From Mycolicibacterium rhodesiae (GTDB lineage: Bacteria > Actinomycetota > Actinomycetes > Mycobacteriales > Mycobacteriaceae), in the NCBI RefSeq assembly GCF_002086695.1, contig NZ_MVIH01000003.1, positions 62,001 to 126,000 of the forward strand: DNA of 64,000 bases, read 5' to 3'. This document shows positions 42,395 through 51,953 of the stretch, one piece after another. The notes beneath the pieces were generated by a model, which had not been told where the DNA came from, did no database searches, and saw only the letters and a program-made list of their open reading frames with translations. The number at the start of each line of letters is the position of its first letter. Position 1 is the stretch's first letter. The translations under genes were made by a program, and so were the position numbers.

Positions 42395-44863
42395 ATGGAT
42401 AGGTCAGTGGAGGGCAACCAGCGCGCTAATCGGGGTGGCCGGTTGGAGCCGTACGGCTGGCTGGGGCTGAGCGCGATCACGCTGGGTATGGGCGCCGCGC
42501 TGGCCTACGGGGCAGGCGTTGCCCACGCTGATACGACCGGTTCCACCGCACCGGCCGGAGCATCGGCTGCTGACCACGGACCCAAGCACGCTACCGCTGC
42601 GGGCAGGCGAACGCCGTCGGCGGCCACGCTCGCCGGCGCCAAGGATCCGACGTCGCGGTCAAATGTTGTCGCACCGAAATCCGCCGGTGCGCCGGTGATC
42701 ATGCGACGAGCGTCGGCGACACTCGATCGACGCACGACGCCTCCTCGCGCCGTCCTCGCGACGGTTCCGACCGCGCCCACGCCGACAGGATCCCCGGCGG
42801 GTTTGGCCGACGTGTTGGCCTATGCCGCTCGTGACGTCGAGAACATCGCCCTGCCGCAGCGACAACCCGCGCCCGGGCACCCCGGTTCGATGAACCTCGC
42901 TGCCTCCGCACCGGTGCCCCAAGTGGCCTTCGACGCGGTGGTCGCCGGGCCAATCCAGCAGGCCCTGCACTCACTCGTCAGACACATCGAGGCCGCGGTG
43001 GCGACGACGGTGCGCTTCGTCAGCAGCGCGGTGCGGGCGACGGTGCAGGCCACCGTTGTGGCAGTGCGGACGATCACGACCGCAATCACCAATGTCGTCG
43101 AGATCGCCTTCCATCCCGCGCCGTACGCGGATGGTCCGACCGTCGGCATGCCCGACGCTCCCACTGGTGCGGTCACCGGCGATCTCGGTTTTCGGGCGCC
43201 AGGCGAGCTGCCACTGTCCTACACCGTCACGACAGCGCCGACGCGCGGGACGGTAACCGTGAGCAACTCCGGTGTGTACACATACACCCCCACGCAAGAG
43301 GCGCGGCTGGCCGCCGACGGCGCTACGCCGATGACCGATACGTTCGTGGTGACCGCAACCGACCGGTTCGGGTCCGTCTCTCAGACGGTCACTGTTCCGG
43401 TCGCCCCGGCCCGTTACGTGGTACAGGTGCCCGACAGCGTGCTGGCGCCCCGCGAACCCAACTTCACTCCCGACGGCAAGTCCTTGGTGTTCTCCGCGAC
43501 TCCGCAGGGCGGCGGCAGGTCCGAGATATATCGAATCGACGTCGACGGCACCAACCTTCGGTGCCTCTCATGCGGACTCGCCCCCGACGTCACCGAGGAT
43601 CTCTCGAAACCCTTCGCCATGGCCAACGGGACGGACTACCTCCTCAGCGGTGGCACGCAGTCGCCGACCGGAGGAACGTCGGCCGACCACTTCATCCTGC
43701 ACTGCACCGGCGGGGACGGTGGCTGTGGCGAGGGCTCGTCGCTCTCGTTGATCAATCTGCCGACCCAATACGCTCCGGGCGTGGTCGTCGTCCAGACCCG
43801 CGAGATGCGCATGGCTCCGGACAGCACGCACATCGCCTACACCCAGCTACTCGCTTCGGGAACCAAGACTGTTCTGGTCACCAGTGTCGGCACGTTGCAG
43901 GCCGGCCCGAACGGCTACGACATCGTCGACTCGCGGGTGGTGTACGACGCCGGTGAAATCAAGGCCTTCACGCCGGACGGCAAGGGCGTCATCGTCACCG
44001 ACTTCTATGGCCGCTACAACCAGGGCAACGCCGACGACGTCGTGGTGAACCTGCAGAACGGATCGATCACCCGGCTGACCGCCAACCTGGACTACGACGA
44101 GAGCGCAAACCTGTCGCCCAATGGGCAGTGGCTGGTCATCGGAAGCTCCCGCACGCTGAATTACCTGACGCCGATGACGCAGATCGTCAGGCCGAGCTTC
44201 GTCCCCGCCTACGTGGTGTTTCCGACCTTCTTGGCAAAGCGCGGCACCACGAACCAGACCTGGGTCGTCTCGCCCGCGGATGAGTTGGCCGGCGAGAACG
44301 GTATCTTCCTCGGGGATCCGACCGGGACGTATATCTCGCGGCCAGTGGCGAACTGGGGCCCTGACGGCACCGCGGTCGCGCTCTGGGAAGCGCAGGCGTC
44401 CGACGCGACCCGAAGCCGACTGGTTGTGGCGTACCTCAGCGAGACCGGCGGCGGCGCACTGCCCACCGACACCTCCACGCCCGACATGACCGGATGGGCG
44501 CCGGCGCTATCGGGATTCGTCCCCACGCTGCCGCAGCTGGAACCGGGACGGGCCGGCCTCGTGGGCGGCGACGCGCAAGTCGTCAAGACCACGAGCGGCA
44601 AACTGACAACGACGACGGTCACCTACACCAACTTCGAGGACAGCTCTGGCTACATCCTGAACGGGACCGAATCGACTGTCGCCAACGCCACGCTTACGTC
44701 GATCACCTACAACGCCAACATCACGGTCACCGATGCTGACGGTAATGAAATCGGGTGGCTGCGGGCAGACAAGGTGGTGATCACCAACCAGCAGACGATT
44801 CAGGGCACCATCGAGTCATCGATGAACGGCAACCATCTGGTGATGGGGACACCGGCCGTCTGA
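42395..44863 (+). CDS. Large secreted protein with Ig-like and TolB-like beta-propeller domains
   Basis: 822 residues. A signal peptide or anchor (~20-46, ending VAHA) is followed by a low-complexity Ala/Thr/Pro region (~47-140), a helical segment (~175-235), an Ig/VCBS-like beta domain (~245-335: GELPLSYTVTTAPTRGTVTV) and a TolB/WD40-like propeller (~345-650) with repeats such as PNFTPDGKSLVFSAT, MAPDSTHIAYTQ and LSPNGQWLVIGSS. The C-terminal ~100 residues are beta-rich and Thr/Asn-rich. Two Cys pairs (CLSC, CTGGDGGC) could form disulfides. It is probably surface-exposed and binds a ligand or partner. GGAGG precedes ATG 42395. Confidence 0.72.
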   Translation: MDRSVEGNQRANRGGRLEPYGWLGLSAITLGMGAALAYGAGVAHADTTGSTAPAGASAADHGPKHATAAGRRTPSAATLAGAKDPTSRSNVVAPKSAGAPVIMRRASATLDRRTTPPRAVLATVPTAPTPTGSPAGLADVLAYAARDVENIALPQRQPAPGHPGSMNLAASAPVPQVAFDAVVAGPIQQALHSLVRHIEAAVATTVRFVSSAVRATVQATVVAVRTITTAITNVVEIAFHPAPYADGPTVGMPDAPTGAVTGDLGFRAPGELPLSYTVTTAPTRGTVTVSNSGVYTYTPTQEARLAADGATPMTDTFVVTATDRFGSVSQTVTVPVAPARYVVQVPDSVLAPREPNFTPDGKSLVFSATPQGGGRSEIYRIDVDGTNLRCLSCGLAPDVTEDLSKPFAMANGTDYLLSGGTQSPTGGTSADHFILHCTGGDGGCGEGSSLSLINLPTQYAPGVVVVQTREMRMAPDSTHIAYTQLLASGTKTVLVTSVGTLQAGPNGYDIVDSRVVYDAGEIKAFTPDGKGVIVTDFYGRYNQGNADDVVVNLQNGSITRLTANLDYDESANLSPNGQWLVIGSSRTLNYLTPMTQIVRPSFVPAYVVFPTFLAKRGTTNQTWVVSPADELAGENGIFLGDPTGTYISRPVANWGPDGTAVALWEAQASDATRSRLVVAYLSETGGGALPTDTSTPDMTGWAPALSGFVPTLPQLEPGRAGLVGGDAQVVKTTSGKLTTTTVTYTNFEDSSGYILNGTESTVANATLTSITYNANITVTDADGNEIGWLRADKVVITNQQTIQGTIESSMNGNHLVMGTPAV

Positions 44864-44973
44864 CGATGCCGACCGACCGTTTCGGCACGGCGGGAGCACC
44901 AATACGCGACTCGATCGCTACGATGTCCGACAAACGACGATTCTCATGAGGATCGGGATGTCGTAAGGCGGCA

Positions 44974-45609
44974 ATGGTTGTGGTGAGCGTGGGTGAGCGC
45001 CGGACTCAAGCTGAGCGCACCGCAGCCATGCGGACTCGGCTGCTCGACGCGACGATCGAGTGTCTGGTGACCTACGGATACGCCGGCACGACCACTCCGC
45101 GGATCGCCGAGATTGCCGGTGTGACCCGCGGGGCGCAGGTGCACCATTTCCGTTCAAAAGAAGATCTGGTCGTCGCCGCCGTCGAGTACCTTGCGCAACA
45201 GCGGATTCAGAAGGCCATGCGCCAGGACGCCGGCATCTGGAAAGGACCCGACCCGGTTGCGGGGGTACTCGAATTCCTGTGGAATTCGCACCAGGGTGAC
45301 ATGTTTGTCGCCACCATCGAGTTGTGGGTGGCCGCCAGGACCGATGACGTCCTGGCGAAGGAGGTGGCACGGGTCGAACCGATGGTCAACAGCACACTGA
45401 TCACGGCCGTCGCTCAACTGTTGCCCGATCACGCGGCACGCAAGAATGTCCGCAATGTGTTGTACACCGCGATGGATGCGCTGCGGGGGATTCTGGTCGT
45501 GGGTTTCGTCGATCGGGACCAGGCCCAAGCCCGTCGGCGGTGGGACCGCGCGTGCGTCTACCTGGCCGCAATGCTCTCAGAGGCGTTGGCCGCCAAGGCC
45601 TCTGACTAG
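44974..45609 (+). CDS. TetR-family regulator (first of a tandem pair)
   Basis: 211 residues. The TetR DNA-binding domain reads MRTRLLDATIECLVTYGYAG, TTPRIAEIAGVTRGAQVHHF, then RSKEDLV. The C-terminal ligand domain is typical in length. AAGGCGG precedes ATG 44974. It is strongly similar to the next gene along the whole length (about two-thirds identical in the first 80 residues by eye), so the two arose by duplication. Together they flank palindromes that recur in this region and are the best candidates for controlling the secreted proteins and the catabolic operon. Confidence 0.92.
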   Translation: MVVVSVGERRTQAERTAAMRTRLLDATIECLVTYGYAGTTTPRIAEIAGVTRGAQVHHFRSKEDLVVAAVEYLAQQRIQKAMRQDAGIWKGPDPVAGVLEFLWNSHQGDMFVATIELWVAARTDDVLAKEVARVEPMVNSTLITAVAQLLPDHAARKNVRNVLYTAMDALRGILVVGFVDRDQAQARRRWDRACVYLAAMLSEALAAKASD

Positions 45610-45654
45610 TCGAGTCCCGGCCAGTCCGCTGTCGCCGATATCGGTTCCGGCACT

Positions 45655-45678
45655 TACATACACTCCGGTACGCATGTA
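45655..45678. promoter_or_regulatory. Operator-like palindrome between the TetR genes
   Basis: Ends TACAT (45655-45659) and ATGTA (45674-45678) are arranged symmetrically about a CCGG core (45665-45668). The left half, TTACATACA, resembles the half-sites at 41214-41235 and 42353-42374. It lies 35 bp upstream of the second TetR start and may mediate its autorepression. Confidence 0.5.
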
Positions 45679-45712
45679 GTATCCCTGCGCACAGCAGCGA
45701 TCGGAGGACGTG

Positions 45713-46342
45713 GTGGCCGGTGCCGGCATGCCCGACGCGCCCAGGACGCAGTTGGAGCGAACCGCGGCAATGCGATCGCGTCTTCTCGCAGCCACCGTGG
45801 AATGTCTTGTGGCATATGGCTATGCCGGCACAACCACACACCGCATCGCGGCCATCGCCGGTGTTACGCGCGGCGCCCAAGGGCATCATTTCAAGTCAAA
45901 AGAGCAGCTCGTGGTGACGGCAGTCGAGCATCTCGCCGAACAGCGGATCCAGGCGGTCGTCCGTGAACGCTGCCGTCTACGCAACAGCCCGGACATCGCC
46001 GGCAGCGTGTTGGAGCTGCTGTGGGAAACCCATCAGGGCGCGGTATTTGTTGCGACTATGGAACTTTGGGCTGCATCTTGGACCGACGACGTCTTGGCTG
46101 CGCATGTCGCACGGGTCGAGCCACGAGTCAACGGCGCGATCGTCGAAGCCATCGCCCAGTTCGTGCCGGGCCAAGTGTCGAAGAGGGAACTGCGCAACGC
46201 CATCTACACCGCCATGGACGCACTGCGCGGAATCCTGGTCGCCAGCCTGGCTGACCGCAATCAACTTCGCGCACGCGATCGTTGGGAGCGGGCGGCCCTG
46301 CACCTGCGGCCCGAGATCTCGCGTGCGCTGCTCGACGACTGA
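45713..46342 (+). CDS. TetR-family regulator (second of a tandem pair)
   Basis: 209 residues. The DNA-binding domain reads MRSRLLAATVECLVAYGYAG, TTHRIAAIAGVTRGAQGHHF, then KSKEQLV, nearly the same as its upstream paralogue. Recognition-helix residues TRGAQ-HHF are shared, so both could read the same operator while sensing different ligands through their more divergent C-termini. Start GTG 45713 has GGAGG (45703-45707) at 5 nt; GTG 45710 is possible. About 100 nt further on the catabolic operon starts. Confidence 0.92.
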   Translation: MAGAGMPDAPRTQLERTAAMRSRLLAATVECLVAYGYAGTTTHRIAAIAGVTRGAQGHHFKSKEQLVVTAVEHLAEQRIQAVVRERCRLRNSPDIAGSVLELLWETHQGAVFVATMELWAASWTDDVLAAHVARVEPRVNGAIVEAIAQFVPGQVSKRELRNAIYTAMDALRGILVASLADRNQLRARDRWERAALHLRPEISRALLDD

Positions 46343-46447
46343 CCACCAGGCGCGTCCGAATCGGCCCTTGCGAAGATACGTGCCGGCCGGTATGTTTCTG
46401 GAATCGGCGTCTCACTGATGCCAGCGATGCCGGGAGAGGGAGTGGTG

Positions 46448-47638
46448 ATGGCGAACAGAGTGTTCGTGATCGGCGTGGGAATGACCAAGTTCGAGAAGCC
46501 TGGCCGGCGAGAGGGATGGGACTACCCCGAAATGGCCCAGGAAGCCGGCAGCAAGGCGATCGAGGACGCCGGAATCGATTACGACGAGATCGATCAAGCT
46601 TTTGTCGGCTACGTCTACGGGGAATCGACATCCGGACAACGCGCACTGTACGAGCTGGGTATGACCGGTATCCCGGTGGTCAACGTCAACAACAACTGCT
46701 CGACCGGATCGACGGCGCTTTACCTTGCCGCGCAATCCATTCGGGGTGGACTGGCCGAGTGCGCGCTGGCCCTGGGCTTCGAGAAGATGCAGCCGGGCTC
46801 GTTGGGTTCGACGTTCAACGACCGGGCGCAACCGATGGAGAACCACTTCCTGGCGCTGGCCGAGATATCCGAGGTTCTGTTCCCGCCGGCCCCTTGGATG
46901 TTCGGCGCTGCCGGGCGTGAGCACATGAAGGAATACGGCTCCACCGCAGAGCATTTCGCCAAGATCGGCTACAAGAATCATCGACATTCGGTCAACAACC
47001 CCTATGCACAGTTCCAAGAGGAGTACAGCCTCGAGGACATCCTCGCCGCGCCGATGATCTACGACCCGCTGACCAAGCTGCAGTGCTCGCCGACCTCGGA
47101 TGGCTCGGGAGCGGCGATCCTGGCCTCCGAAGCATTCGTCGACCGGCACGGCCTGGCCGGGCAGGCCGTCGAGATCGTCGGCCAGGCGATGACCACCGAC
47201 TTCACCAACACATTTGACGGAACCTGTAAGGCGTTGATCGGCCATCACATGAATGTCGAAGCGGCGCGGCGGGTTTACGATCAAGCGGGTCTGGGCCCCG
47301 ATGACTTCCAGGTCATCGAACTGCACGATTGTTTCAGCGCCAACGAGCTGCTGCTCTACGAAGCCCTCGGCCTGTGTGGTGAAGGTGAAGCCCACAAGCT
47401 CGTCGACTCCGGTGACACGACCTATGGCGGCCGATGGGTGGTGAACCCGTCCGGTGGCCTGATCTCCAAAGGTCACCCCCTAGGAGCCACCGGCTTGGCG
47501 CAATGCGCGGAGCTGACCTGGCAGCTGCGCGGCACCGCGGACAAACGGCAGGTGTCGGATGTGACCGCCGCCCTGCAACACAACATCGGCCTCGGCGGCG
47601 CGGCTGTCGTGACCGCCTACCAGCGCGCTGAGCGCTGA
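46448..47638 (+). CDS. SCP-x type thiolase / lipid-transfer protein
   Basis: 396 residues of thiolase fold. Nucleophile Cys in [14 protein letters not shown], the [10 protein letters not shown] block and the GHPLGATG His motif mark the sterol-carrier-protein-x (Ltp/thiolase-like) group rather than FadA. Such enzymes cleave 3-ketoacyl-CoA, including branched and steroid side-chain substrates, or act as aldolases with a partner. A purine-rich GGAGAGGGAG precedes ATG 46448. It is the first gene of a nine-gene operon on the plus strand and is followed by an SRPBCC protein. Confidence 0.88.
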   Translation: MANRVFVIGVGMTKFEKPGRREGWDYPEMAQEAGSKAIEDAGIDYDEIDQAFVGYVYGESTSGQRALYELGMTGIPVVNVNNNCSTGSTALYLAAQSIRGGLAECALALGFEKMQPGSLGSTFNDRAQPMENHFLALAEISEVLFPPAPWMFGAAGREHMKEYGSTAEHFAKIGYKNHRHSVNNPYAQFQEEYSLEDILAAPMIYDPLTKLQCSPTSDGSGAAILASEAFVDRHGLAGQAVEIVGQAMTTDFTNTFDGTCKALIGHHMNVEAARRVYDQAGLGPDDFQVIELHDCFSANELLLYEALGLCGEGEAHKLVDSGDTTYGGRWVVNPSGGLISKGHPLGATGLAQCAELTWQLRGTADKRQVSDVTAALQHNIGLGGAAVVTAYQRAER

Positions 47639-47665
47639 CACCGGAGACGAAAGGAAACATCTGTA

Positions 47666-48106
47666 ATGGGACACATCGAAGCGACACGGGAGCTGGCTGC
47701 CAGCCCGGAAGCGCTGTGGGACATCATCTCCGACCCGAACACGTGGGGTCAGTGGTTCACCGTTCATGACAAGTGGCTCGACGAGCCGCCGGCCACCCTG
47801 ACCACTGGAGCCCGGCTCACCGCCAAGATCGTCATGCTCAATATGGCCAACAAGATCGAATGGGCGGTGAAGTCTGTCGACGCACCCACGAGCCTTGCGC
47901 TCGGCGGCACCGGAATGGCTGGCGTGAAGGCTGATTTCAGGTTCACCATCGAGCCGGTAGGAACCGGATCGCGCTTCACCGTCGCCGGTGACTTCGAAGG
48001 TGCGCTCGTCAAGGGTGCGCTGGCCAAGGCCGTCGAGAAGGACGGTGCCAAGCAGCTGGACAAGACACTGGCCAAGCTCGACGAGTTGGCCTCGGCAGCC
48101 GTCTGA
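47666..48106 (+). CDS. SRPBCC-family small protein
   Basis: 146 residues, one START/polyketide-cyclase-like hydrophobic-cavity domain: IEATRELAASPEALWDIISD at the start and a long C-terminal helix (AKAVEKDGAKQLDKTLAKLD). These proteins bind or convert lipophilic small molecules. AAAGGAA lies upstream of ATG 47666. It sits between the SCP-x thiolase and the MaoC gene, only 1 nt from the latter, so it probably serves the same pathway as a carrier. It has no signal peptide. Confidence 0.82.
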   Translation: MGHIEATRELAASPEALWDIISDPNTWGQWFTVHDKWLDEPPATLTTGARLTAKIVMLNMANKIEWAVKSVDAPTSLALGGTGMAGVKADFRFTIEPVGTGSRFTVAGDFEGALVKGALAKAVEKDGAKQLDKTLAKLDELASAAV

Positions 48107-48107
48107 C

Positions 48108-48980
48108 ATGACCGACACGCTGCAATTCGACGACTCGGGACTGGACACCTGGACCGAGGACGACCACTTCGAGGTTACCCGGGATCGCATCGCGGAATAT
48201 GCTGCGGCCACCAACGATCCGATCACCGCACATCGGTCGGGAGATATCGCGCCGCCGGTCTTCGCGATCGTCCCGGTCTTCGAGGCGATGATGATGCCGA
48301 CAGTGGATGTGCTGCCGGTCGAACTGGTGCCGCGAGTGGTGCACGGCGAGCAGGACTTCTTCTTCCACCGGGCGATCCGGCCGGGCGACAAGCTCGTCTC
48401 CCGGGGCAAGATGATCGGCTACGAGGGCCTCGACAACGGCACCCGCGCAGCCATCCTCGTCGAATGCCGCACCGAGGACGGCGAGCTCGTCAACGAGCAG
48501 TACGTGACGTGCTTCGTGCGAGGTTTCAACGCAGGCAAGAAGATCGGCACGCTGACCCCGTCACACAAGTTCGAAGAAGGGTTACGGGCGAACGCGCCGA
48601 TCGCGAAGGTGAACCAGCACGTCGACCTCGACCAGACGTTCCGGTACTCACCCGCCTCCGGTGACCCGATGCCGATCCATCTCGACGAGGAAGTGGCCCT
48701 TGATGCGGGCCTGCCGGGCATCATCGCGCACGGCCTGTGCACCATGGCGTTCACCTCGTGGGCCGTGCTGACCGAGGTGGCCGATTCGGACGTCAGCCGC
48801 CTCAAGAGGCTGGCGGTGCGATTCTCCAAGATGGTGCTCCCCGGTGACGATCTCGAGACCCAGATCTGGAAGCAGTCCGGCGGCGACGGTGTGACGACCT
48901 ACGCGTTCGAGACCAGCCGGGCCGCTGCCGGCGAGATGGCGATCACCGACGGTCTGGCCGTCATCGCCGACAAGAACTGA
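48108..48980 (+). CDS. MaoC-type (R)-specific enoyl-CoA hydratase, double hotdog
   Basis: 290 residues: an N-terminal degenerate hotdog (~10-140) and a C-terminal hydratase-2 hotdog with the catalytic motif YSPASGDPMPIHLDEEVA followed by GLPGIIAHGLCTMAF. This is the layout of MFE-2 hydratase 2 and mycobacterial MaoC/Htd-like proteins. It hydrates trans-2-enoyl-CoA to (3R)-hydroxyacyl-CoA. It starts 1 nt after the SRPBCC stop. The following SDR is the matching (3R)-hydroxyacyl-CoA dehydrogenase. Confidence 0.88.
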   Translation: MTDTLQFDDSGLDTWTEDDHFEVTRDRIAEYAAATNDPITAHRSGDIAPPVFAIVPVFEAMMMPTVDVLPVELVPRVVHGEQDFFFHRAIRPGDKLVSRGKMIGYEGLDNGTRAAILVECRTEDGELVNEQYVTCFVRGFNAGKKIGTLTPSHKFEEGLRANAPIAKVNQHVDLDQTFRYSPASGDPMPIHLDEEVALDAGLPGIIAHGLCTMAFTSWAVLTEVADSDVSRLKRLAVRFSKMVLPGDDLETQIWKQSGGDGVTTYAFETSRAAAGEMAITDGLAVIADKN

Positions 48981-49000
48981 AACAACACAGGAGTAGACAG

Positions 49001-49873
49001 ATGGGAATTCTGGACGGGCGGGTTGCCGTCATCACGGGTGCCGGCCGCGGAATAGGCCGCGAGCACGCGCTGCTGTTCGCCCGCGAGGGCGCCCTCGTGG
49101 TGGTCAACGACCTCGGTGGATCGAACACCGGTGAGGGTGCCGATTCCGGGCCGGCACACGAGGTGGTCGCGGAGATCACCGCCGCGGGTGGCCGCGCAGT
49201 CGCCAACGGCGACAACGTTTCCAGCTGGGCGGGTGCCAAGGGCCTCGTGCAGCAGGCGATCGACGAGTTCGGCCGCCTCGACGTTCTGGTGAACAACGCC
49301 GGCATTCTGCGCGATGCGTTCATCGCCGGAATGGACGAGTCGCAGTGGGACGCCGTGGTCACCGTGCACCTGAAGGGCCACTTCGCGATGCTGCACCACG
49401 CCTCGGAGTACTGGAAGGCACAGTCCAAGTCCGGTGACCAGCCGGTCGCCGCGGTGATCAACACCGCGTCGGGCTCTGGGCTCACCATCCCCAATGCGGG
49501 TCAGGCCAATTACGGTGCGGCGAAGGCCGGAATCGCGGCATTGACTCTGATCGCCGCCGAAGAACTGGAGCGCTACGGCGTCCGGGTGAATGCCATTGCT
49601 CCCATCGCGCGGACCCGGCTGACGTTGGCGACGCCCGGCATGGGGTCGTTGATGGCCGAACCGGAAGATGGTGGGCTCGATCTATTTTCGCCGGCCAACA
49701 TCTCGCCGTTGGTGGCGTACCTCGCGAGCGAGAAATGCTCGGCCACCGGCCAGGTCTACGCCGTGCAAGGCGGTGCCATCTCACAGTTGCGTGGCTGGCA
49801 CGACGTGGAAACGATCGAGACCGACAAGGTCTGGGAGATCGACGATATCGCCGCACGATTGCCGGGAGCCTGA
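49001..49873 (+). CDS. 17beta-HSD4-type SDR, likely (3R)-hydroxyacyl-CoA dehydrogenase
   Basis: 290 residues. Its N-terminus TGAGRGIGREHALLFAREGA with VVVNDLGGS is the pattern of the dehydrogenase domain of peroxisomal MFE-2 (HSD17B4). NNAGILRD, the Ser in NTASGSGL and YGAAK complete the SDR active site. It should oxidise (3R)-hydroxyacyl-CoA with NAD+. AGGAG precedes ATG 49001. It follows the MaoC gene by 20 nt and precedes an acyl-CoA dehydrogenase by 2 nt, consistent with one beta-oxidation spiral. Confidence 0.88.
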   Translation: MGILDGRVAVITGAGRGIGREHALLFAREGALVVVNDLGGSNTGEGADSGPAHEVVAEITAAGGRAVANGDNVSSWAGAKGLVQQAIDEFGRLDVLVNNAGILRDAFIAGMDESQWDAVVTVHLKGHFAMLHHASEYWKAQSKSGDQPVAAVINTASGSGLTIPNAGQANYGAAKAGIAALTLIAAEELERYGVRVNAIAPIARTRLTLATPGMGSLMAEPEDGGLDLFSPANISPLVAYLASEKCSATGQVYAVQGGAISQLRGWHDVETIETDKVWEIDDIAARLPGA

Positions 49874-49875
49874 CC

Positions 49876-51132
49876 ATGATCGAATGGTCGGACACCGACA
49901 TCATCATGCGCGACACCGCGCGGGAGTTCATCGCCAAAGAGATCCGTCCGCATCTCGAAGATCTCGAGACCGGACGCCTGTCACCGTATCCGATCGCGCG
50001 AAAGCTGTTCAGCGAGTTCGGCCTGGACGTGATGGCCGCCGAAGCGGTGAAGACGATGCTGGATCGTGAGCGCGCGAAGGCAGAATCCGCAGATGCCGCG
50101 CCGCGCACCTCACGGGGCGGCGGGATCGGTGCGGTCGGCGCGCAGGCCTCGATGGCCGCAGTGTTGGTGACCGAACTCGCCGCGGTGAGTATCGGTCTGC
50201 TGTCCACCATCGGGGTCAGCCTCGGCCTTGGCGCCTCTACGATCATGTCGCGCGGGACGCTCGCACAGAAGGAACGGTGGCTCCCCGAACTCATGACACT
50301 GGAGAAGATCGCGGCATGGGCGATCACCGAGCCCGACGCCGGCTCCGACGCCTTCGGTGGCATGAAAACCTATGTGCGAAAGGATGGTTCGGACTACATC
50401 CTCAACGGTCAGAAGACCTTCATCACCAACGGGCCCGACGCCGACGTGATCGTGGTCTACGCGAAGCTCGATGACGGGGCCAGCTCCGGCATCGACAAGC
50501 GTGACCGGCCCGTGCTCACCTTTGTGCTCGACGCCGGCATGCCCGGGCTGACCCAGGGCAGGCCGTTCAAGAAGATGGGCATGATGTCGTCCCCCACCGG
50601 CGAGTTGTTCTTCGACAACGTCCGGCTCGGACCGGACCGGCTGCTCGGCGAGACAGAGCAGCACGGCGGTGGTGACGGACGTGACAGCGCCAGGGCCAAC
50701 TTCGCCGGTGAGCGAATCGGTATCGCGTTGATGTCCTTGGGCATCATCAACGAGTGCCACCGGCTGTGCGTCGACTATGCCAAGACCCGCACTCTGTGGG
50801 GTAAGAACATCGGCCAGTTCCAGCTGATCCAGCTGAAGCTGGCCCAGATGGAGGTCGCGCGAATCAACGTGCAGAACATGGTGTTCCAGACACTGGAAGC
50901 TCTCAGCTCAGGCCGGTTGCCATCGCTGTCTGAAGCATCGGCCATCAAGCTCTACTCCTCGCAAGCTGCCACCGAGGTGGCCATGGAGGCTGTCCAGCTT
51001 TTCGGCGGCAACGGATACATGGCGGAGTACCACGTGGAACGGCTGGCGCGCGACGCCAAGTCGTTGATGATCTACGCGGGCAGCAATGAGGTCCAGGTGA
51101 CGCACATTGCCAAGGGACTGCTCTCGGCATGA
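49876..51132 (+). CDS. Acyl-CoA dehydrogenase
   Basis: 418 residues. Signature ITEPDAGSDAFGGMKTYV (substrate/FAD region), FITNGPDADVIVVYAKL and the C-terminal QLFGGNGYMAEYHVERLARD block are typical of FadE flavoproteins. The catalytic base is not at an obvious position by eye; the C-terminal IYAGSNEVQ may contain it. It would introduce the 2,3 double bond into acyl-CoA. It starts 2 nt after the SDR stop and overlaps the hydrolase start by 4 nt (ATGA). Confidence 0.92.
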   Translation: MIEWSDTDIIMRDTAREFIAKEIRPHLEDLETGRLSPYPIARKLFSEFGLDVMAAEAVKTMLDRERAKAESADAAPRTSRGGGIGAVGAQASMAAVLVTELAAVSIGLLSTIGVSLGLGASTIMSRGTLAQKERWLPELMTLEKIAAWAITEPDAGSDAFGGMKTYVRKDGSDYILNGQKTFITNGPDADVIVVYAKLDDGASSGIDKRDRPVLTFVLDAGMPGLTQGRPFKKMGMMSSPTGELFFDNVRLGPDRLLGETEQHGGGDGRDSARANFAGERIGIALMSLGIINECHRLCVDYAKTRTLWGKNIGQFQLIQLKLAQMEVARINVQNMVFQTLEALSSGRLPSLSEASAIKLYSSQAATEVAMEAVQLFGGNGYMAEYHVERLARDAKSLMIYAGSNEVQVTHIAKGLLSA

Positions 51133-51953
51133 TCGTTACCGGGACGGGTTGCTACGACGGCGTGCGAACCCGGGTCCTCTCGGTGGACGGTGACGGCCTT
51201 CCGGTCCTGCTGCTCCACGGCTACGCGGATTCGGCAGACACTTGGCGGACGGTGCTCGATCACCTGGAGTCCGCGGGCCGTCGTGCCATTGCGGTCGACC
51301 TTCCCGGGTTCGGGTGGGCAGACCGGCGCCGGCCGGGCCCGCTGCTGCCGCAGTTCGACGCCTTCGCCGACGCGCTGCTAGCAGAGTTCGGGTCTGCCAT
51401 CTTGGTGGGCAACTCGTTGGGTGCGGCGACGGCGATACGGGCGGCATCCCGCAACCCAGCCGCCGTACAGGCGGTTCTGGCACTCAACGACCCACTGAAC
51501 GCGCGCCACCTGCCCGCTCGGCTGGCTCGCCACCGGCGGCTTCCGCCGCAGGTATGGCACACCGCGGCGAGGCTGCCGATCCCGGCGGGCGTGCTGCGAT
51601 GGGCGACCGAAAAGGCTGTGCGCCACATGCTCTACGGTCCCGACGGTCGCGTCGACCCTGCCGTCGTTGCCCGATGGCGACGCATGGTCGGTGGACCTGA
51701 GGCATTGGCATCGCTGGGCCGTTACGCATTTCAGTACGCGCATGAAACAGCCGACGGGCATCGCGATCTGCAGATCACCTGCCCGGCGGTCGTCGCGCAC
51801 GGAGCCAGGGATCGCATCATTCCCGTCCATGCCAGTCGTACCCTGCACAAACAGCTCGCGGGCAGTGATCTCGTGGTGCTGCCGCGCTCGGGACACTGCC
51901 CGCAACTCGACGACCCGCGCGAGGTCGTGCGACTGATCTTGGGGCTGCCATGA
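51129..51953 (+). CDS. Alpha/beta hydrolase
   Basis: 274 residues. Oxyanion region LLLHGYADSADTW, nucleophile elbow VGNSLGAATA (Ser), a late Asp in HGARDRIIP and the His in RSGHCPQLDDP form the usual catalytic triad. No signal peptide, so it acts in the cytoplasm, perhaps as an esterase, lactonase or C-C hydrolase in the surrounding catabolic pathway. It is translationally coupled on both sides (ATGA overlaps at 51129-51132 and 51950-51953). Confidence 0.88.
   Translation: MIVTGTGCYDGVRTRVLSVDGDGLPVLLLHGYADSADTWRTVLDHLESAGRRAIAVDLPGFGWADRRRPGPLLPQFDAFADALLAEFGSAILVGNSLGAATAIRAASRNPAAVQAVLALNDPLNARHLPARLARHRRLPPQVWHTAARLPIPAGVLRWATEKAVRHMLYGPDGRVDPAVVARWRRMVGGPEALASLGRYAFQYAHETADGHRDLQITCPAVVAHGARDRIIPVHASRTLHKQLAGSDLVVLPRSGHCPQLDDPREVVRLILGLP

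Noticed and set aside
44921..44945. Possible further copy of the TetR operator upstream of the first TetR gene
   Set aside because: Only a loose GATGTCCGACAAAC resemblance without good symmetry; not counted with the three sites.
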